From Methylocella sp. (GTDB lineage: Bacteria > Pseudomonadota > Alphaproteobacteria > Rhizobiales > Beijerinckiaceae): 64,000 bases of DNA. Below, piece after piece: positions 32,562 to 42,120 of this stretch (position 1 is its first letter; the number at the start of each line of letters is the position of its first letter). Under the pieces are notes generated by a model that saw nothing but the letters and a program-made list of their open reading frames with translations, searched no databases and was not told the origin of the DNA. A program made the translations under genes and the position numbers. Where the stretch lies: assembly GCA_037200525.1 (NCBI GenBank), contig JBBCGG010000001.1:2088501-2152500 (forward strand), read 5' to 3'.

Positions 32562-33494
32562 ATGGGCATTTCAGCGATTTCCGGGCCGCACCTCGTTTAT
32601 GGCGGCAAAAACACTCTTGGCGCCGCGGCCCCGAATAATCCGGATGCCGGGCCGAGCATGTACTTCGGCGGATTGGGAATCATTGATCCCCGCGTCGGCT
32701 ATAATGTCACCACCTCCGGCGCGGTTGGCTGGTATGGGGTCAATCCAACGGTCGTCATCGATCAGATCCCATCTGCTCTGACCACCACGGCGATCGCCGC
32801 CGCGCAGGTTCCCGGCGCGGGAGTGCCTCTGACGCTGGTTGGTGCAAGCGGCGCTGGCGTGACGCTGATGTCGGCTCCGCAATTGGTCTTCGGTTCCGGA
32901 AACACGATCGCCGCCGGCTCGCTGGCCTTGGACGGCCTTCCCGGTCTCGTCGGCATTGGATTGCCTTTGCCCTCGACCGGCAATTCGCGCATGCGCTGGT
33001 ATGATCCGACCAAGGCGCTCGCCCGAAATGTTCGCATCGCGTCGGTTGGCAATGACTCGGGTGCGACCTTCCTCGTCTCGGGAGCCGATCTCTACGGCTT
33101 CCCGCAGACCGAACTCATCACCGGCGCCAATGCCGGCACGGCGAGCGGCCACAAGTCGTTCAAGTTCATCTTCTCGATCACGCCGGCGGGAGCTCTTTCG
33201 GGGGCGAACGTCAGCGCGGGGCAGGGGGATGTTTACGGATTCCCGCTGCAGATCAACAGCTTTTTCTACACGACGATTTATTACCCCGGCGTGCAGATCA
33301 CCTCAGCGACCGGCTTCACTGCGGCGGATACGACCAATCCGGCGACGAGCACCACGGGCGACGTACGCGGCACTTATGCGCTACAGACGCCATCGAACGG
33401 CACAAACCGCCTTCAGGTGTCGGTCGATTTGGCCTTGGCGCTGATTGCGACCACGCCGCTGTCTCAGGGCATGTTCGGCGTCACGCCCGCCTGA
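32562..33494 (+). CDS. Virion structural protein, beta-rich
   Basis: 310 residues, Gly/Ala/Thr-rich, beta-strand repeats (GYNVTTSGAVGWYGVNPTVV; RNVRIASVGNDSGATFLVSGADLYGFPQTELITGA). This pattern appears in structural proteins downstream of podoviral capsid genes. Exact role unknown. Confidence 0.65.
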   Translation: MGISAISGPHLVYGGKNTLGAAAPNNPDAGPSMYFGGLGIIDPRVGYNVTTSGAVGWYGVNPTVVIDQIPSALTTTAIAAAQVPGAGVPLTLVGASGAGVTLMSAPQLVFGSGNTIAAGSLALDGLPGLVGIGLPLPSTGNSRMRWYDPTKALARNVRIASVGNDSGATFLVSGADLYGFPQTELITGANAGTASGHKSFKFIFSITPAGALSGANVSAGQGDVYGFPLQINSFFYTTIYYPGVQITSATGFTAADTTNPATSTTGDVRGTYALQTPSNGTNRLQVSVDLALALIATTPLSQGMFGVTPA

Positions 33495-33509
33495 TGGGAG
33501 GGTATCGCT

Positions 33510-33899
33510 TTGGCCGATGTCGTTTCGACCCAAATCTATGACGGCGCACGAAACTGCCAATTCAAGCTGACCAATGTGTCGGACGGGACCGGCGAGGTGT
33601 TGGTCCCGAAGGTCATTGTCGCCAATCTGACGCCCAATCCAGGCGCCCATCTGAAGCTGCGGCGGGTCCGCTACAACATTCAGGCGATGTCGGTTCAGCT
33701 TTTTTGGGACGCGACGGTCGACGCGCCAATTCTGATCCTCGCGCCCGGCAGCGATCTGCTCGATTTCCACAAAGAATTCGCCGGCGGCTGGCCCAATAAC
33801 GGCGGCGCTGGAGCAACCGGCAACGTCAACCTGACCACTATCGGGCAGGTGGCGGGGTCGAGCTACACCATCGATTTGGAATTCATAAAGGGAATCTGA
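33510..33899 (+). CDS. Virion structural protein, 129 aa
   Basis: TTG start at 33510 (MADVVSTQIYDGARNCQFKLTNVSDGTGE). Beta-rich (VRYNIQAMSVQLFWDATVDAPILILAPG). Seen beside capsid and tail genes in related phages; possible neck or tail-fibre component. Confidence 0.6.
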   Translation: MADVVSTQIYDGARNCQFKLTNVSDGTGEVLVPKVIVANLTPNPGAHLKLRRVRYNIQAMSVQLFWDATVDAPILILAPGSDLLDFHKEFAGGWPNNGGAGATGNVNLTTIGQVAGSSYTIDLEFIKGI

Positions 33900-33901
33900 C
33901 T

Positions 33902-34663
33902 TTGGCAGATGACCGCCATTTCGTCGGAGGTGACTGGTACCGTATTTGCGACAGGTCGGGCTTTAAAATCCGCGCCGGTCGCACGCGGAAGCAATGGAAC
34001 GACATAATTGTCCGCGAAGAAAGCTTCGAAAATCGCCAGCCGCAGGATTTCGTTCGCGGTCGCGCCGACCCGCAAATAGTCCCCGAGCCGCGGCCACGTC
34101 ATTTTCCGTTCCAATTCATCGGCCCAGCTTTCCCGGTCCCGAATCTGATCACCCAATCGGATCAGCAAGCGTTGGGATGGCCTGGCGTCCTATCCGATGT
34201 GCTGACTGTCGCCGGGGTCGCGCCGAATAAGACGCTGATGCTCGCTGCGGGATTGTCGGACTCCGGGGCCTATCTCTCGTCGCCGAGCCTGATTGATCTT
34301 GGCTCCGTCCGTCGCGCGCTAGTCTTCATCTCCGTTTCGGTTGTCGGAATGCCGCGGAGAACGCTCTCGATCCCGAACGTCGCCAACGTGATCCCCTCAG
34401 TCGATAATTCATATGTTCGGGCCCACGCCGAGATCTCGCTGGGGCTCGGCCTGACGACATTCGACCTGTTTTCCTATCCAGATCTCTTTGCGGTCGCCAA
34501 TCTTTTTCAGGCGGCTCCGGTGATGTGGGGCCCGTGGCAGAAGGCAGCGAACACCGTCTATGCGACGCGCTTTCTCCGGTTCCGAGTCGTGGTCGACTCG
34601 TTTGACGAAAATACCTCGGCCTTCGTCTACGGCTTCAATTATCGGATTGGGGCTGCACCATGA
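33902..34663 (+). CDS. Structural protein, 253 aa
   Basis: TTG start at 33902 (MADDRHFVGGDWYRICDRSGFKIRAGRTRKQWNDIIVREESFENRQPQDFVRG). This N-terminal module recurs in head-tail regions of tailed phages of Rhizobiales. The C-terminal part is beta-rich (FDLFSYPDLFAVANLFQAAPVMW). The end overlaps the next gene (ATGA). Confidence 0.65.
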   Translation: MADDRHFVGGDWYRICDRSGFKIRAGRTRKQWNDIIVREESFENRQPQDFVRGRADPQIVPEPRPRHFPFQFIGPAFPVPNLITQSDQQALGWPGVLSDVLTVAGVAPNKTLMLAAGLSDSGAYLSSPSLIDLGSVRRALVFISVSVVGMPRRTLSIPNVANVIPSVDNSYVRAHAEISLGLGLTTFDLFSYPDLFAVANLFQAAPVMWGPWQKAANTVYATRFLRFRVVVDSFDENTSAFVYGFNYRIGAAP

Positions 34664-35674
34664 CGAGAAGCGGCACTTCGAACTTCACCCAAACCCGCGA
34701 TCAGATCATCTTGCGTGCAGGGCGCCAGGTCGGCGCGTGGGCGGCCGGCGAACATCCTGACGCCGAGGAGTTTGCCGATTGGGGCAGTGGCGCTCAACGC
34801 CATGGTGAAAGAGTGGGATGCCATCGGGTTGCATCTCTGGGCCGAGGAGGAAGGTTATCTCTTCCCGGAGCCGCGGAAGATTTCCTATCTGGCCGGGCCT
34901 CGGTCGACTGATCATCTCACGGCGCACGCCCGGCGCTCTCAGCTCGTCGCAGCGTTGCCGATCGGCGCGACCTCGGCGGTCCTCAGCATTCCCGCCGGCG
35001 TCCATGCCGGGGAGCACATAGGCTTTTTCCTCGACGCGGGATTTTTCTTCTGGACGACGGTAGATGAGGTGCAGCAATCCGACGATCTGTTCGCGGTAAG
35101 TGATCTCTTTTCAGATCCAGACCTATTCAACGGGCAGCGCATCGTGGCGCTGACTTTCAAGGATCCGCTGCCCTTCACGGCCGGGCAAAATAACGTCGTC
35201 TACACCTATTTGACGCCGCTCCCGCGCCCGCTTCGCATTCTCGATGCACGCCGCGTCGACACCATTACGCTGATCGAGACGCCGCTGATCCAAATGAGCC
35301 GGCTCGATTTCCGCGACCTGCCGAATAAATTCATTCCCGGCTCGCTGAACGCATGGTTCTACGATCCGCAACTTGACGACGGCGTGATCTGGATTTGGCA
35401 GCAGCTTTTCGACTCGCGCTTCATCATGAAATTCACATGGATGCGCCAGCTCGAGGATTTCAACGCCGCGCGCGACACGCCCGATTTTCCGCAGGAATGG
35501 ACGAATTGCCTGACCTGGAACCTCGCCGATCAAATGCTCGTCGAATACAACACGCCCGAGCCAGCGGGGCGAATTTCGCAAAGAGCGGCGGCGAGTCTTG
35601 ACCGGGTTACTGGCTTCGATAAGGAGCCGGAAAGCATCTACGCGGGCGTCAATTTCGACCAAAGCACGCGCTGA
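34660..35674 (+). CDS. Head-tail adaptor (P22 gp4-like), frameshifted at G4
   Basis: ATG 34660 reads MTRSGTSNFTQTRDQIILRAGRQVGAWAAGEHPDAEEFAD, then nonsense. Dropping one G from 34781-34784 gives AVALNAMVKEWDAIGLHLWAEEEGYLF, and the frame runs to 35674, 337 residues. Two copies of D-D/P-LF motifs (DDLFAVSDLFSDPDLFNG) precede a C-terminal region (NCLTWNLADQMLVEYNTPE). The N-terminal pattern and position before the gp10-like gene fit the gp4/tail-accessory family of P22-like phages. Short repeats resembling DLF...DLF also occur in the preceding protein. Confidence 0.75.
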
Positions 35675-37086
35675 TGAACGTTCAGTTCGCCACAAACTCC
35701 TACCAGCTTAAGGCGCCGCAGGCGTCGACGCAGCGCACTGTGAATTTTTACGCGGAAAAGGAGCCGGACGACGTCAAATCGCCGATCGTCGTCTATGGCG
35801 TGTTCGGCCTGACCCAATTGATTCCTGTCGGCGATGGCCCGATCCGCGGGCTCCATGCGATGAATAACGTGCTCTATGTCGTGAGCGCGGATGAATTGTG
35901 GTCCGTGAACACGCTCGGCGACGCCAAGCTGCTGGGGACAGGCATCGCCGGCGGCGCGTTCGTCTCCATGGCCGACAACGGAACGCAGGTCTGCATCGTC
36001 AACGGCATGAACGGGTTTATTTATAACGCCACGACGATGGTGTTTCAGGTCATCAACGACCCGAATTTCTTTCCCGCGAACACCGTCCCTTTCATGGACG
36101 GGTTTTTTCTATTCGACCGCGCCGGCACCAATCAGGTGTTCTTTTCCCAGCTTTTCGACGGCACGACATTTAATGCGCTGGATTTCTTCTCTGCCGAGGT
36201 CGATTCGGACTTCGTGCTTGGAACGGTGAACCAGCAAGAAAATCTGCTGATTATCGGTCAGCGGACGATCGAGACCTGGTTTGATTCCGGTAACAATAAT
36301 GACCCTTTTCAGCGGTTCAACGGCACCACGATAGAGCGCGGAGCCGCATGTCCACTGTCGACCATAAAGGAGGATAATTCGGTCTTCTTTCTCGGCAACG
36401 ACCGGATTTTCTATCGGCTCGATTTGCCGTTGCCCAAAAGAATTTCGACGTCCGCGATCGAACAGCAATGGCAAAATTATCAGACCGTTGCGGACTGCTT
36501 CGTGTTCAAGGCCACGTTCGAGGGCCACAAATTTCTATTCGTGACCTTTCCGAGCGCAAATGCGACGTGGGTCTACGATATCGAATCGAACCTCTGGCAC
36601 GAGCGCATTTCGTTCTCAACGAATGCAGCGAGCCTTGGTCGCTGGCGCGGAAACTGTTCCGAGGTCTTCAATAATTCGACCGTGATCGGCGACGCGTTCG
36701 GCAACCAGATTGGAATTCCGTCGTCGAACGTCTATACTGAGTACGGGGCGCAGATTCTAGGCATGCTGATCTCGCCTCCGATCCAGTCTGATCGCAAGCG
36801 CGTGTTCCTTTGGAGCTTCGAGCTTGATTGCCAAACGGGAGTTGGACTCCCGAGCGGGCAGGGATCCAACCCGCAAGTATTTCTCGAAACATCAAAAGAC
36901 GGTGGAATTACCTACGGTCCTCTCCAGAAATGGAAGAGCCTCGGGAAAGCCGGCGAATATCTGACGCGTCTTCGGTGGACCAGATTCGGACAAGCGCGGC
37001 AGTGGGTGCTTCGCCTAACCGTCTCTGATCCCGTGAGGCGGACGATCATCGCCGCGCACGCCGAAATACAGAAGGCGGATATCTGA
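35674..37086 (+). CDS. Packaged-DNA stabilisation / tail hub protein, P22 gp10-like
   Basis: 470 residues, MNVQFATNSYQLKAPQASTQRTVNFYAEKEPDDVKSPIVVYGVFGL, then beta-propeller-like repeats (GPIRGLHAMNNVLYVVSADELW; FVSMADNGTQVCIVNGMNGFIY; GRQRTIETW-like QRTIETWFDSGN; NSVFFLGNDRIFYRLD; WVYDIESNLWHERIS). It matches the P22 gp10 'phage stabilisation protein' family, which plugs the portal channel after packaging. Start overlaps the previous stop. Full length and intact. Confidence 0.85.
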   Translation: MNVQFATNSYQLKAPQASTQRTVNFYAEKEPDDVKSPIVVYGVFGLTQLIPVGDGPIRGLHAMNNVLYVVSADELWSVNTLGDAKLLGTGIAGGAFVSMADNGTQVCIVNGMNGFIYNATTMVFQVINDPNFFPANTVPFMDGFFLFDRAGTNQVFFSQLFDGTTFNALDFFSAEVDSDFVLGTVNQQENLLIIGQRTIETWFDSGNNNDPFQRFNGTTIERGAACPLSTIKEDNSVFFLGNDRIFYRLDLPLPKRISTSAIEQQWQNYQTVADCFVFKATFEGHKFLFVTFPSANATWVYDIESNLWHERISFSTNAASLGRWRGNCSEVFNNSTVIGDAFGNQIGIPSSNVYTEYGAQILGMLISPPIQSDRKRVFLWSFELDCQTGVGLPSGQGSNPQVFLETSKDGGITYGPLQKWKSLGKAGEYLTRLRWTRFGQARQWVLRLTVSDPVRRTIIAAHAEIQKADI

Positions 37087-37397
37087 TGGCCGATCTGATT
37101 GCGACGCCCCCCAATGGTCAAATCGCTTTTGCCGACGCCAATGGCAGGCTGACGCCGTCCGCGATGCGCGTTCTTCAAGGCTATGCGGTGAGCATCAATG
37201 GGACGCAGCTCGAGAGCGGCGCGACGCAGATCCCCGTCAGCAATACCGGCGTCTCCAACACCGTCGGCGCCGGAAGCCCTGAAGGCGTCATAACAGCGCC
37301 GCCCGGCAGCACTTACGTCAACACCAGCGGCGGCGCGGGCTCGACGTTCTTCGTAAAAGAGAGCGGCGAGGGCAATACGGGATGGCAGGCCAAATGA
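37086..37397 (+). CDS. Small virion-region protein, 103 aa
   Basis: MADLIATPPNGQIAFADANGRLTPSAMRVLQGYAVSI, Gly/Thr-rich C-terminus (APPGSTYVNTSGGAGSTFFVKESGEGNTGW). The last motif resembles a short fibre or baseplate repeat found in many phage tail proteins. Coupled on both sides. Confidence 0.6.
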   Translation: MADLIATPPNGQIAFADANGRLTPSAMRVLQGYAVSINGTQLESGATQIPVSNTGVSNTVGAGSPEGVITAPPGSTYVNTSGGAGSTFFVKESGEGNTGWQAK

Positions 37398-37614
37398 TGA
37401 TTCTTGAGCGCGCGACCAACGCCATCCGGATCAACGAACTGGCGAACGATCCGAGCATCTATCCTTGGGTCCATGGTTCAATTGTTGGGCCGATTGATCT
37501 CTCGGGAGTCGTCGCGGATCCCCGTCATGTCTGCCTGCTTGGGCCGCGCGGCGCCATTCTCTTTATCTACCAGCAGAACGCCATCTATGAAGTACACACG
37601 ATGGCTTTGCCTAG

Positions 37615-38445
37615 GCTCAGGACCTATTAAATTTGCCTGAGATGTGATTCCTGGTCTCCGCATGGGGAGGCTGGGATGAGTGATTTGTTTTTGTTGGGCG
37701 AGCGGCAGATGGCGCGGCTTGCGCCGCATTTTCCTCTGTCGCATGGCGTTCCGCGGGTTGACGACCGTCGGGTGGTCAGCGGAATCGTCTATGTGATCCG
37801 CAACGGCCTGCAATGGAAAGATGCGCCCAAGGATTACGGGCCGCACAAGACGCTTTACAATCGCTTCATCCGCTGGAGCCGGCTCGGCGTCTTCGACCGC
37901 ATATTCGCCGCGCTCGCTGGCGAAGGTCCAAAGCCCGAGCGCATCATGATCGACGCCACGCATCTGAAGGCGCATCGCACAGCGGTGAGCCTGCTCAAAA
38001 AGGGGCTCTTCCCCGCCGTATCGGGCGCACGAAAGGCGGACTGAACTCGAAGCTCCACGTCGTTTGCGACGGCGCCGGCAAGCCCCTCGTCATGTTGCTC
38101 TCGGAGGGCCAGATGAGCGACCACAAGGGCGCGCGGCTGATGCTCAAGGCTTTACCGCCTGCTTCAATGTTGATCGCCGACAGGGGCTACGACAGCAACT
38201 GGTTCCGCGCCGCGCTGAAGGCCAGGGGCGTCGAGCCCTGCATCCCGCCAACCAGAAGCCGCAAGCTTCCCATTGCCTATGACAAGACGCTCTACCGCCA
38301 GCGTCACAAAATCGAGAACATGTTCGCCAAGCTCAAGGACTGGCGGCGCATCGCAACCCGCTATGATCGATGCGCCCACACCTTCTTCTCCGCCATCTGC
38401 ATCGCAGCCGCCGTCCTCTTCTATCTCAATCAATGAGTCCTGAGC
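37615..38445 (+). mobile_element. IS5-family insertion sequence, second type (831 bp)
   Basis: Ends GCTCAGGAC and GTCCTGAGC are perfect inverted repeats, flanked by CTAG at 37611-37614 and 38446-38449. It carries a two-frame transposase distinct from that of the 864-bp element. Like that element it uses CTAG as the duplicated target. Confidence 0.92.
37676..38436 (+). CDS. IS5-family transposase (two frames)
   Basis: Frame one (37676-38044): MSDLFLLGERQMARLAPHFPLSHGVPRVDDRRVVSGIVYVIRNGLQWKDAP, first Asp in RIMIDATHLKAHRTA. The second frame, open to 38436: GGLNSKLHVVCDGAGKPLVMLLSEG, second Asp LIADRGYDSNWFRAAL, Glu region RQRHKIENMFAKLKDWRRIATRYDR. The frames overlap at GAAAGG (38031-38036), consistent with programmed -1 frameshifting. 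Complete DDE set, so probably active. Confidence 0.9.
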
Positions 38446-39013
38446 CTAGCGCACGCGGGGCTGAGACGCTTGCTATGGTGAAGGCGGCTCTCCGGTGGAT
38501 GTTCACCCGCACGGATGCCCTCGAATTGTGGACGCGGGCTCCTGAAGGAAACCTTGGCGCGCGCGCGCTCGCCCGGGCGATCGGCGGCGTGCTTGAATGC
38601 CGCCTCAAGCGAGGCTGGGTGATGGATCATGCCACCATTCCGGCCGAGATCTATTCGCTGAAAATCCAAGATTGGATGCGCAGCGCGACAGACCTTGAGG
38701 CCGTGGGACGCGGCTTCCACGATCGGCTCGAGTCGGAATACGAGCGCCTCGGCGCCGTCATCGAGATGCATGATGACGACGATCTGCACGATAGAAACGT
38801 CGGGATTGCGGTCGAGATGATCAAGGGCGGCCAGGTCGGAAAGGCGACGGTCTTTTATAACCGCTTCGCATCGATGGCCAGGTACAAGCCGATGAGCATC
38901 GTATCCCTCAATCCTGTCGCCATCGACTTCCAAGAGGCAATTCTGATCGTCGCCGACGACTCGTTTTGGGTCGCGTGCACTCGTTCTCAACCCGAACAGG
39001 TAGGGAGCGTCTG

Positions 39014-39820
39014 ATGCCTGTCGGAGCGGCGATTGGAGGGCTTGGATCGATCGGAAGCGCCCTGATCGGGTCGAACGCCGCGCAGCAGGCGTCGCAACAG
39101 CAGATCCAAGCGTCTGAACTCGCGCAACAGACGGAGAATAATCTTCTTCAGCAAACAACAAAGGAAACGGCGCCTTTTCGGCAGGCGGGCGTCGGCGCCG
39201 TCGATCAGCTTTCGAATATCTTCGGCATTCCTTTCGCGTCGTCGAATATCGGCGGCGTCAGCATGCCGGGCAGCGCTGGCGGTCAATCGGCGATCAACGC
39301 CGCGATGGCGAATTTCACCAATACGCCAAACTTTCAATTTGCATTTGATCAGGGCGAGCAAGCGCTTGATCGCTCGGCGGCCGCGAGCGGCCAGTTGCTC
39401 AGCGGTGGTCAATTGAAGGCGGCGCAGCAATTTGGTCAGGGGCTCGCGTCTCAGCAGTTCGGAAACTATTTCAACCAGCTCTTGTCGCTCGCGGGACTCG
39501 GCCAGACCGCAACCGGCCAACAGGTTGGCGCAAATACGGGAGTCGCCAATTCGCTCGCGGGGCTCCAGACAGGGGCGGGGACCGCGGCTGCTTCAGGTAC
39601 AGTCGGCTCGGCCAATGCTCTGTCTGGCGGGCTTAGCTCGCTTGGCCTTTTCGGCGCGCTTGGAACCGGCGCCCTTGGCACTTCTGGATCGGCGAGCTCG
39701 TTCGGCGGCACGGGCGGCGGAAATCCGGTTTCAAACCTCACCCAGAACTTGAGCCTCCTTGGTCAATCGGGCGGCGCGCAATCGGGCAACGGGTTTAGCT
39801 TGGGGAGCCTGAGCATCTAA
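39014..39820 (+). CDS. DNA ejection protein, P22 gp7-like
   Basis: 268 residues, Ala/Gly/Gln-rich: MPVGAAIGGLGSIGSALIGSNAAQQASQQQIQASELAQQT, then ETAPFRQAGVGAVDQL, ALDRSAAASGQLLSGGQ and QQFGNYFNQLLSLAGLGQTA. These are hallmarks of the small ejection protein (gp7 class) packaged in the virion and released into the periplasm. Start overlaps the previous stop. It precedes two other ejection proteins, in P22 order. Confidence 0.82.
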   Translation: MPVGAAIGGLGSIGSALIGSNAAQQASQQQIQASELAQQTENNLLQQTTKETAPFRQAGVGAVDQLSNIFGIPFASSNIGGVSMPGSAGGQSAINAAMANFTNTPNFQFAFDQGEQALDRSAAASGQLLSGGQLKAAQQFGQGLASQQFGNYFNQLLSLAGLGQTATGQQVGANTGVANSLAGLQTGAGTAAASGTVGSANALSGGLSSLGLFGALGTGALGTSGSASSFGGTGGGNPVSNLTQNLSLLGQSGGAQSGNGFSLGSLSI

Positions 39821-42120
39821 TGGCCGACGGCACAGATTGGTCGATTGCAGCGCAAGTGAAGCCGCAGACCTCGGCGGACATCGTCTCGCCGCTGACGGCG
39901 TTCGCCAATTCGGAACTGGCGCGGGCTCGCACTCAGGAGGTCGCCCTTCAGGCGCGGCAGGCCAACGCCGCCTTTGGCGCGCGCCAGACCTATCTTGATC
40001 TGCTCAATTCCGGCGCCAATCCGGAAGACGCGATCGTAAAAAGCGGGCTCTCCGCGATCGATCCGGCGAACGCCGATCAGGCGTTGAAGAACGTCTCGCA
40101 GCAGCGCGAGATCGGCGCCATCCGCGGCTATGATCCGAATAATCCGGCTTCGGTCGCGGCCGGCGGCCCGGCGCTTGTCGGCACCGCGGCTACCGCTCTC
40201 GGCACCGAAGCGACGACGCAGAAGACCAAGGCGGACACTGGAAAGCTCAATCTCGATAATCAAGGCCAAGTGCTTCAGCTCATGGGCCAGCACGGCCAGG
40301 CCTTCCTCGCGGATCCGACACTCGAAAATTGGAACGCACAGGTTCAGAGCGCGCGCGATCATGGACTGATTTCCGATCTGACGGCGCAGCAATATTGGGG
40401 CAAGCCTGACGTCGGAATCGCGAAAAGTTGGGCGGCCGCCGGCGCGAGCTCTGTCACGACGTCGGGTATCGCGGAAGAAAACCAGGGCGCCGCAAAGGCG
40501 AAATACCTTACGGAGAAAGTCAGCCCCGGCGAAGGAATCGCAATGACGCCCGCAGCGGCGGCGGCAGCAGGCGGCGGCTCGACGTCCGCGGCGGTGATGC
40601 CAGGCAGCCCTGCAGTTGGCGCCCAACCTCCGGCTGCTACGCCAGTGGCCGCGCCGATCTATGGCAGAGCGGCGACAGCGGCGGATGGTTTCTCGCCCGC
40701 CGGATTGGCGCGCGTGGCTCAGATCGAAAGCGGCGGCAATCCAAACGCGGTGAATGCTGGCAGCAAGGCGGCCGGCCTCATGCAGTTCATTCCGTCGTCT
40801 TGGCAGCAATACGGCCAGGGCTCGCCCTTCGATCCTCAAGCCTCAGCCGATGCGGCGCAGCGCATGGCCGCCGACAACAAGAAAGCGTTGACCGGTGCGC
40901 TGGGCCGGGCGCTAACCGACGCCGAACTCTATCTCGCTCATCAGCAGGGCGCCGGGGGCGCGGCGGCTCTTCTCGCGAATCCGAACGCCAGAGCGGCCGA
41001 TATCGTCGGCATGAGCGCGGTCATTTCGAACGGCGGCTCGCCGAACATGACGGCCGGCCAATTCGCGTCGAAATGGATCAATCAATTCAACCGAACCGGC
41101 GGCGGCAATTTCAGCGTTTCGGGGCCGCAGGCCGGAGGCCTGGCGATGACGATGCCGCCCGGTACGAATCCTGCCCCAGCGCAGATTGCGCCGATCGCGT
41201 CGCCGGTGCTCGCCGCTTCGTCGCCGGGGGCCTCTCCGGGTCAACTGGCAGCCCCGCCTCAAGCCGCGGCGCCCGCGCCCGTGGCCGCCGCTGCGCCTCC
41301 CGCGGCGGCGCCCATTGCGCCTGTGGCTCCTGCAGCCCCTTTGGCGCCTGGCGTCGTGGCGCCTCAACCCGCCGCCCCGCAAGGCTCGCCGTTGACGATG
41401 GTCATGCCCGGCCTCTCCGTCCAGCAGAGGTCTTTGCAAGAGGGCCTTGGAACGCAGGGCGCCGATCAGGTCAAAGCGGCGCGGGAAGGTTTCCAGGCCG
41501 CGCAGGTCGGCCAACAAAACCTGCAGCAATTGCAAAGCGATCTTGCGAAATTGCCGGAGTCAGGCGGCGGCATGCTCGCGCCCGGCAATGGCGCCACGGA
41601 GCGAATCGGTCTCGCCAAAGGCATCAACACCGCATTCACCGCGCTCGGCATCGCGCCTCCGTTTGATCCGGAGAAAATCAGCGCGGCGGAAGGCGCTCAG
41701 AAAATCACCGGGCGTCTTGGCTTCGATCTGTCGCGCACGCTGGGTTCGCGTGAGGCGGTCGATATCGTCAAGCAAGCGATCACGCTAAATCCCGGCGTCG
41801 AGAATACGCCGCAAGGCGCCCGCGTCATCACGGCTTCGCTCAATGCCGCCTTGCAGCGCTCGAAGGATTTTTATGTCTTTCAGCAGCAATACATGTCCGA
41901 TCCGAGGAGCGGCGGCAGCCCGTTGGGAGCGGAGATCGCCTTTGATCAAGCTCACCCGGTCGGACAATACGTTCAGGATGTCCAAAAACTCGCGCGCGTC
42001 CCGGCTCCGGCGGTCGAATATCTGCAACAGCACGCGAATGATCCGCAGACGGTCGCCGCCTTTGACAAGACATATGGCGCCGGCATTGCCCGCTATTTCT
42101 CGTCGGTTGGAACGCAATAA
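39820..42120 (+). CDS. Ejection protein with lytic transglycosylase domain
   Basis: 766 residues. N-terminal Ala/Gln-rich helices (ANSELARARTQEVALQARQANAAF); about residues 285-400 a soluble lytic transglycosylase: LARVAQIESGGNPNAVNAGSKAAGLMQFIPSSWQQYG with the catalytic Glu in IESGGNPNA, then DAELYLAHQQGAGGAAALLANP. A Pro/Ala linker (470-510) leads to a helical tail. It opens the murein during DNA entry, as gp20/gp16-class ejection proteins do. Intact and full length. Confidence 0.88.
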   Translation: MADGTDWSIAAQVKPQTSADIVSPLTAFANSELARARTQEVALQARQANAAFGARQTYLDLLNSGANPEDAIVKSGLSAIDPANADQALKNVSQQREIGAIRGYDPNNPASVAAGGPALVGTAATALGTEATTQKTKADTGKLNLDNQGQVLQLMGQHGQAFLADPTLENWNAQVQSARDHGLISDLTAQQYWGKPDVGIAKSWAAAGASSVTTSGIAEENQGAAKAKYLTEKVSPGEGIAMTPAAAAAAGGGSTSAAVMPGSPAVGAQPPAATPVAAPIYGRAATAADGFSPAGLARVAQIESGGNPNAVNAGSKAAGLMQFIPSSWQQYGQGSPFDPQASADAAQRMAADNKKALTGALGRALTDAELYLAHQQGAGGAAALLANPNARAADIVGMSAVISNGGSPNMTAGQFASKWINQFNRTGGGNFSVSGPQAGGLAMTMPPGTNPAPAQIAPIASPVLAASSPGASPGQLAAPPQAAAPAPVAAAAPPAAAPIAPVAPAAPLAPGVVAPQPAAPQGSPLTMVMPGLSVQQRSLQEGLGTQGADQVKAAREGFQAAQVGQQNLQQLQSDLAKLPESGGGMLAPGNGATERIGLAKGINTAFTALGIAPPFDPEKISAAEGAQKITGRLGFDLSRTLGSREAVDIVKQAITLNPGVENTPQGARVITASLNAALQRSKDFYVFQQQYMSDPRSGGSPLGAEIAFDQAHPVGQYVQDVQKLARVPAPAVEYLQQHANDPQTVAAFDKTYGAGIARYFSSVGTQ

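Larger units (their letters stand above)
37394..39014 (+). pseudogene. Phage structural-region gene disrupted by an IS5-type element
   Basis: Removing 37615-38445 and one CTAG restores one frame (37394-37614 plus 38450-39014; 786 bases, 261 residues). It reads MMILERATNAIRINELANDPSIYPWVHGSI, continues across the junction as MALPSARGAETLAMVKAALRWMFTRTDALELWTRAP, and ends DDSFWVACTRS. The helix-rich middle looks like a small acetyltransferase-type (GNAT) fold seen in P22-like head clusters, but I cannot name it. The IS orientation matches the gene. It probably abolishes the product. Confidence 0.85.

Noticed and set aside
39817-40839. Minus-strand frame of 340 codons
   Set aside because: Arg-rich antisense of the transglycosylase ejection protein.
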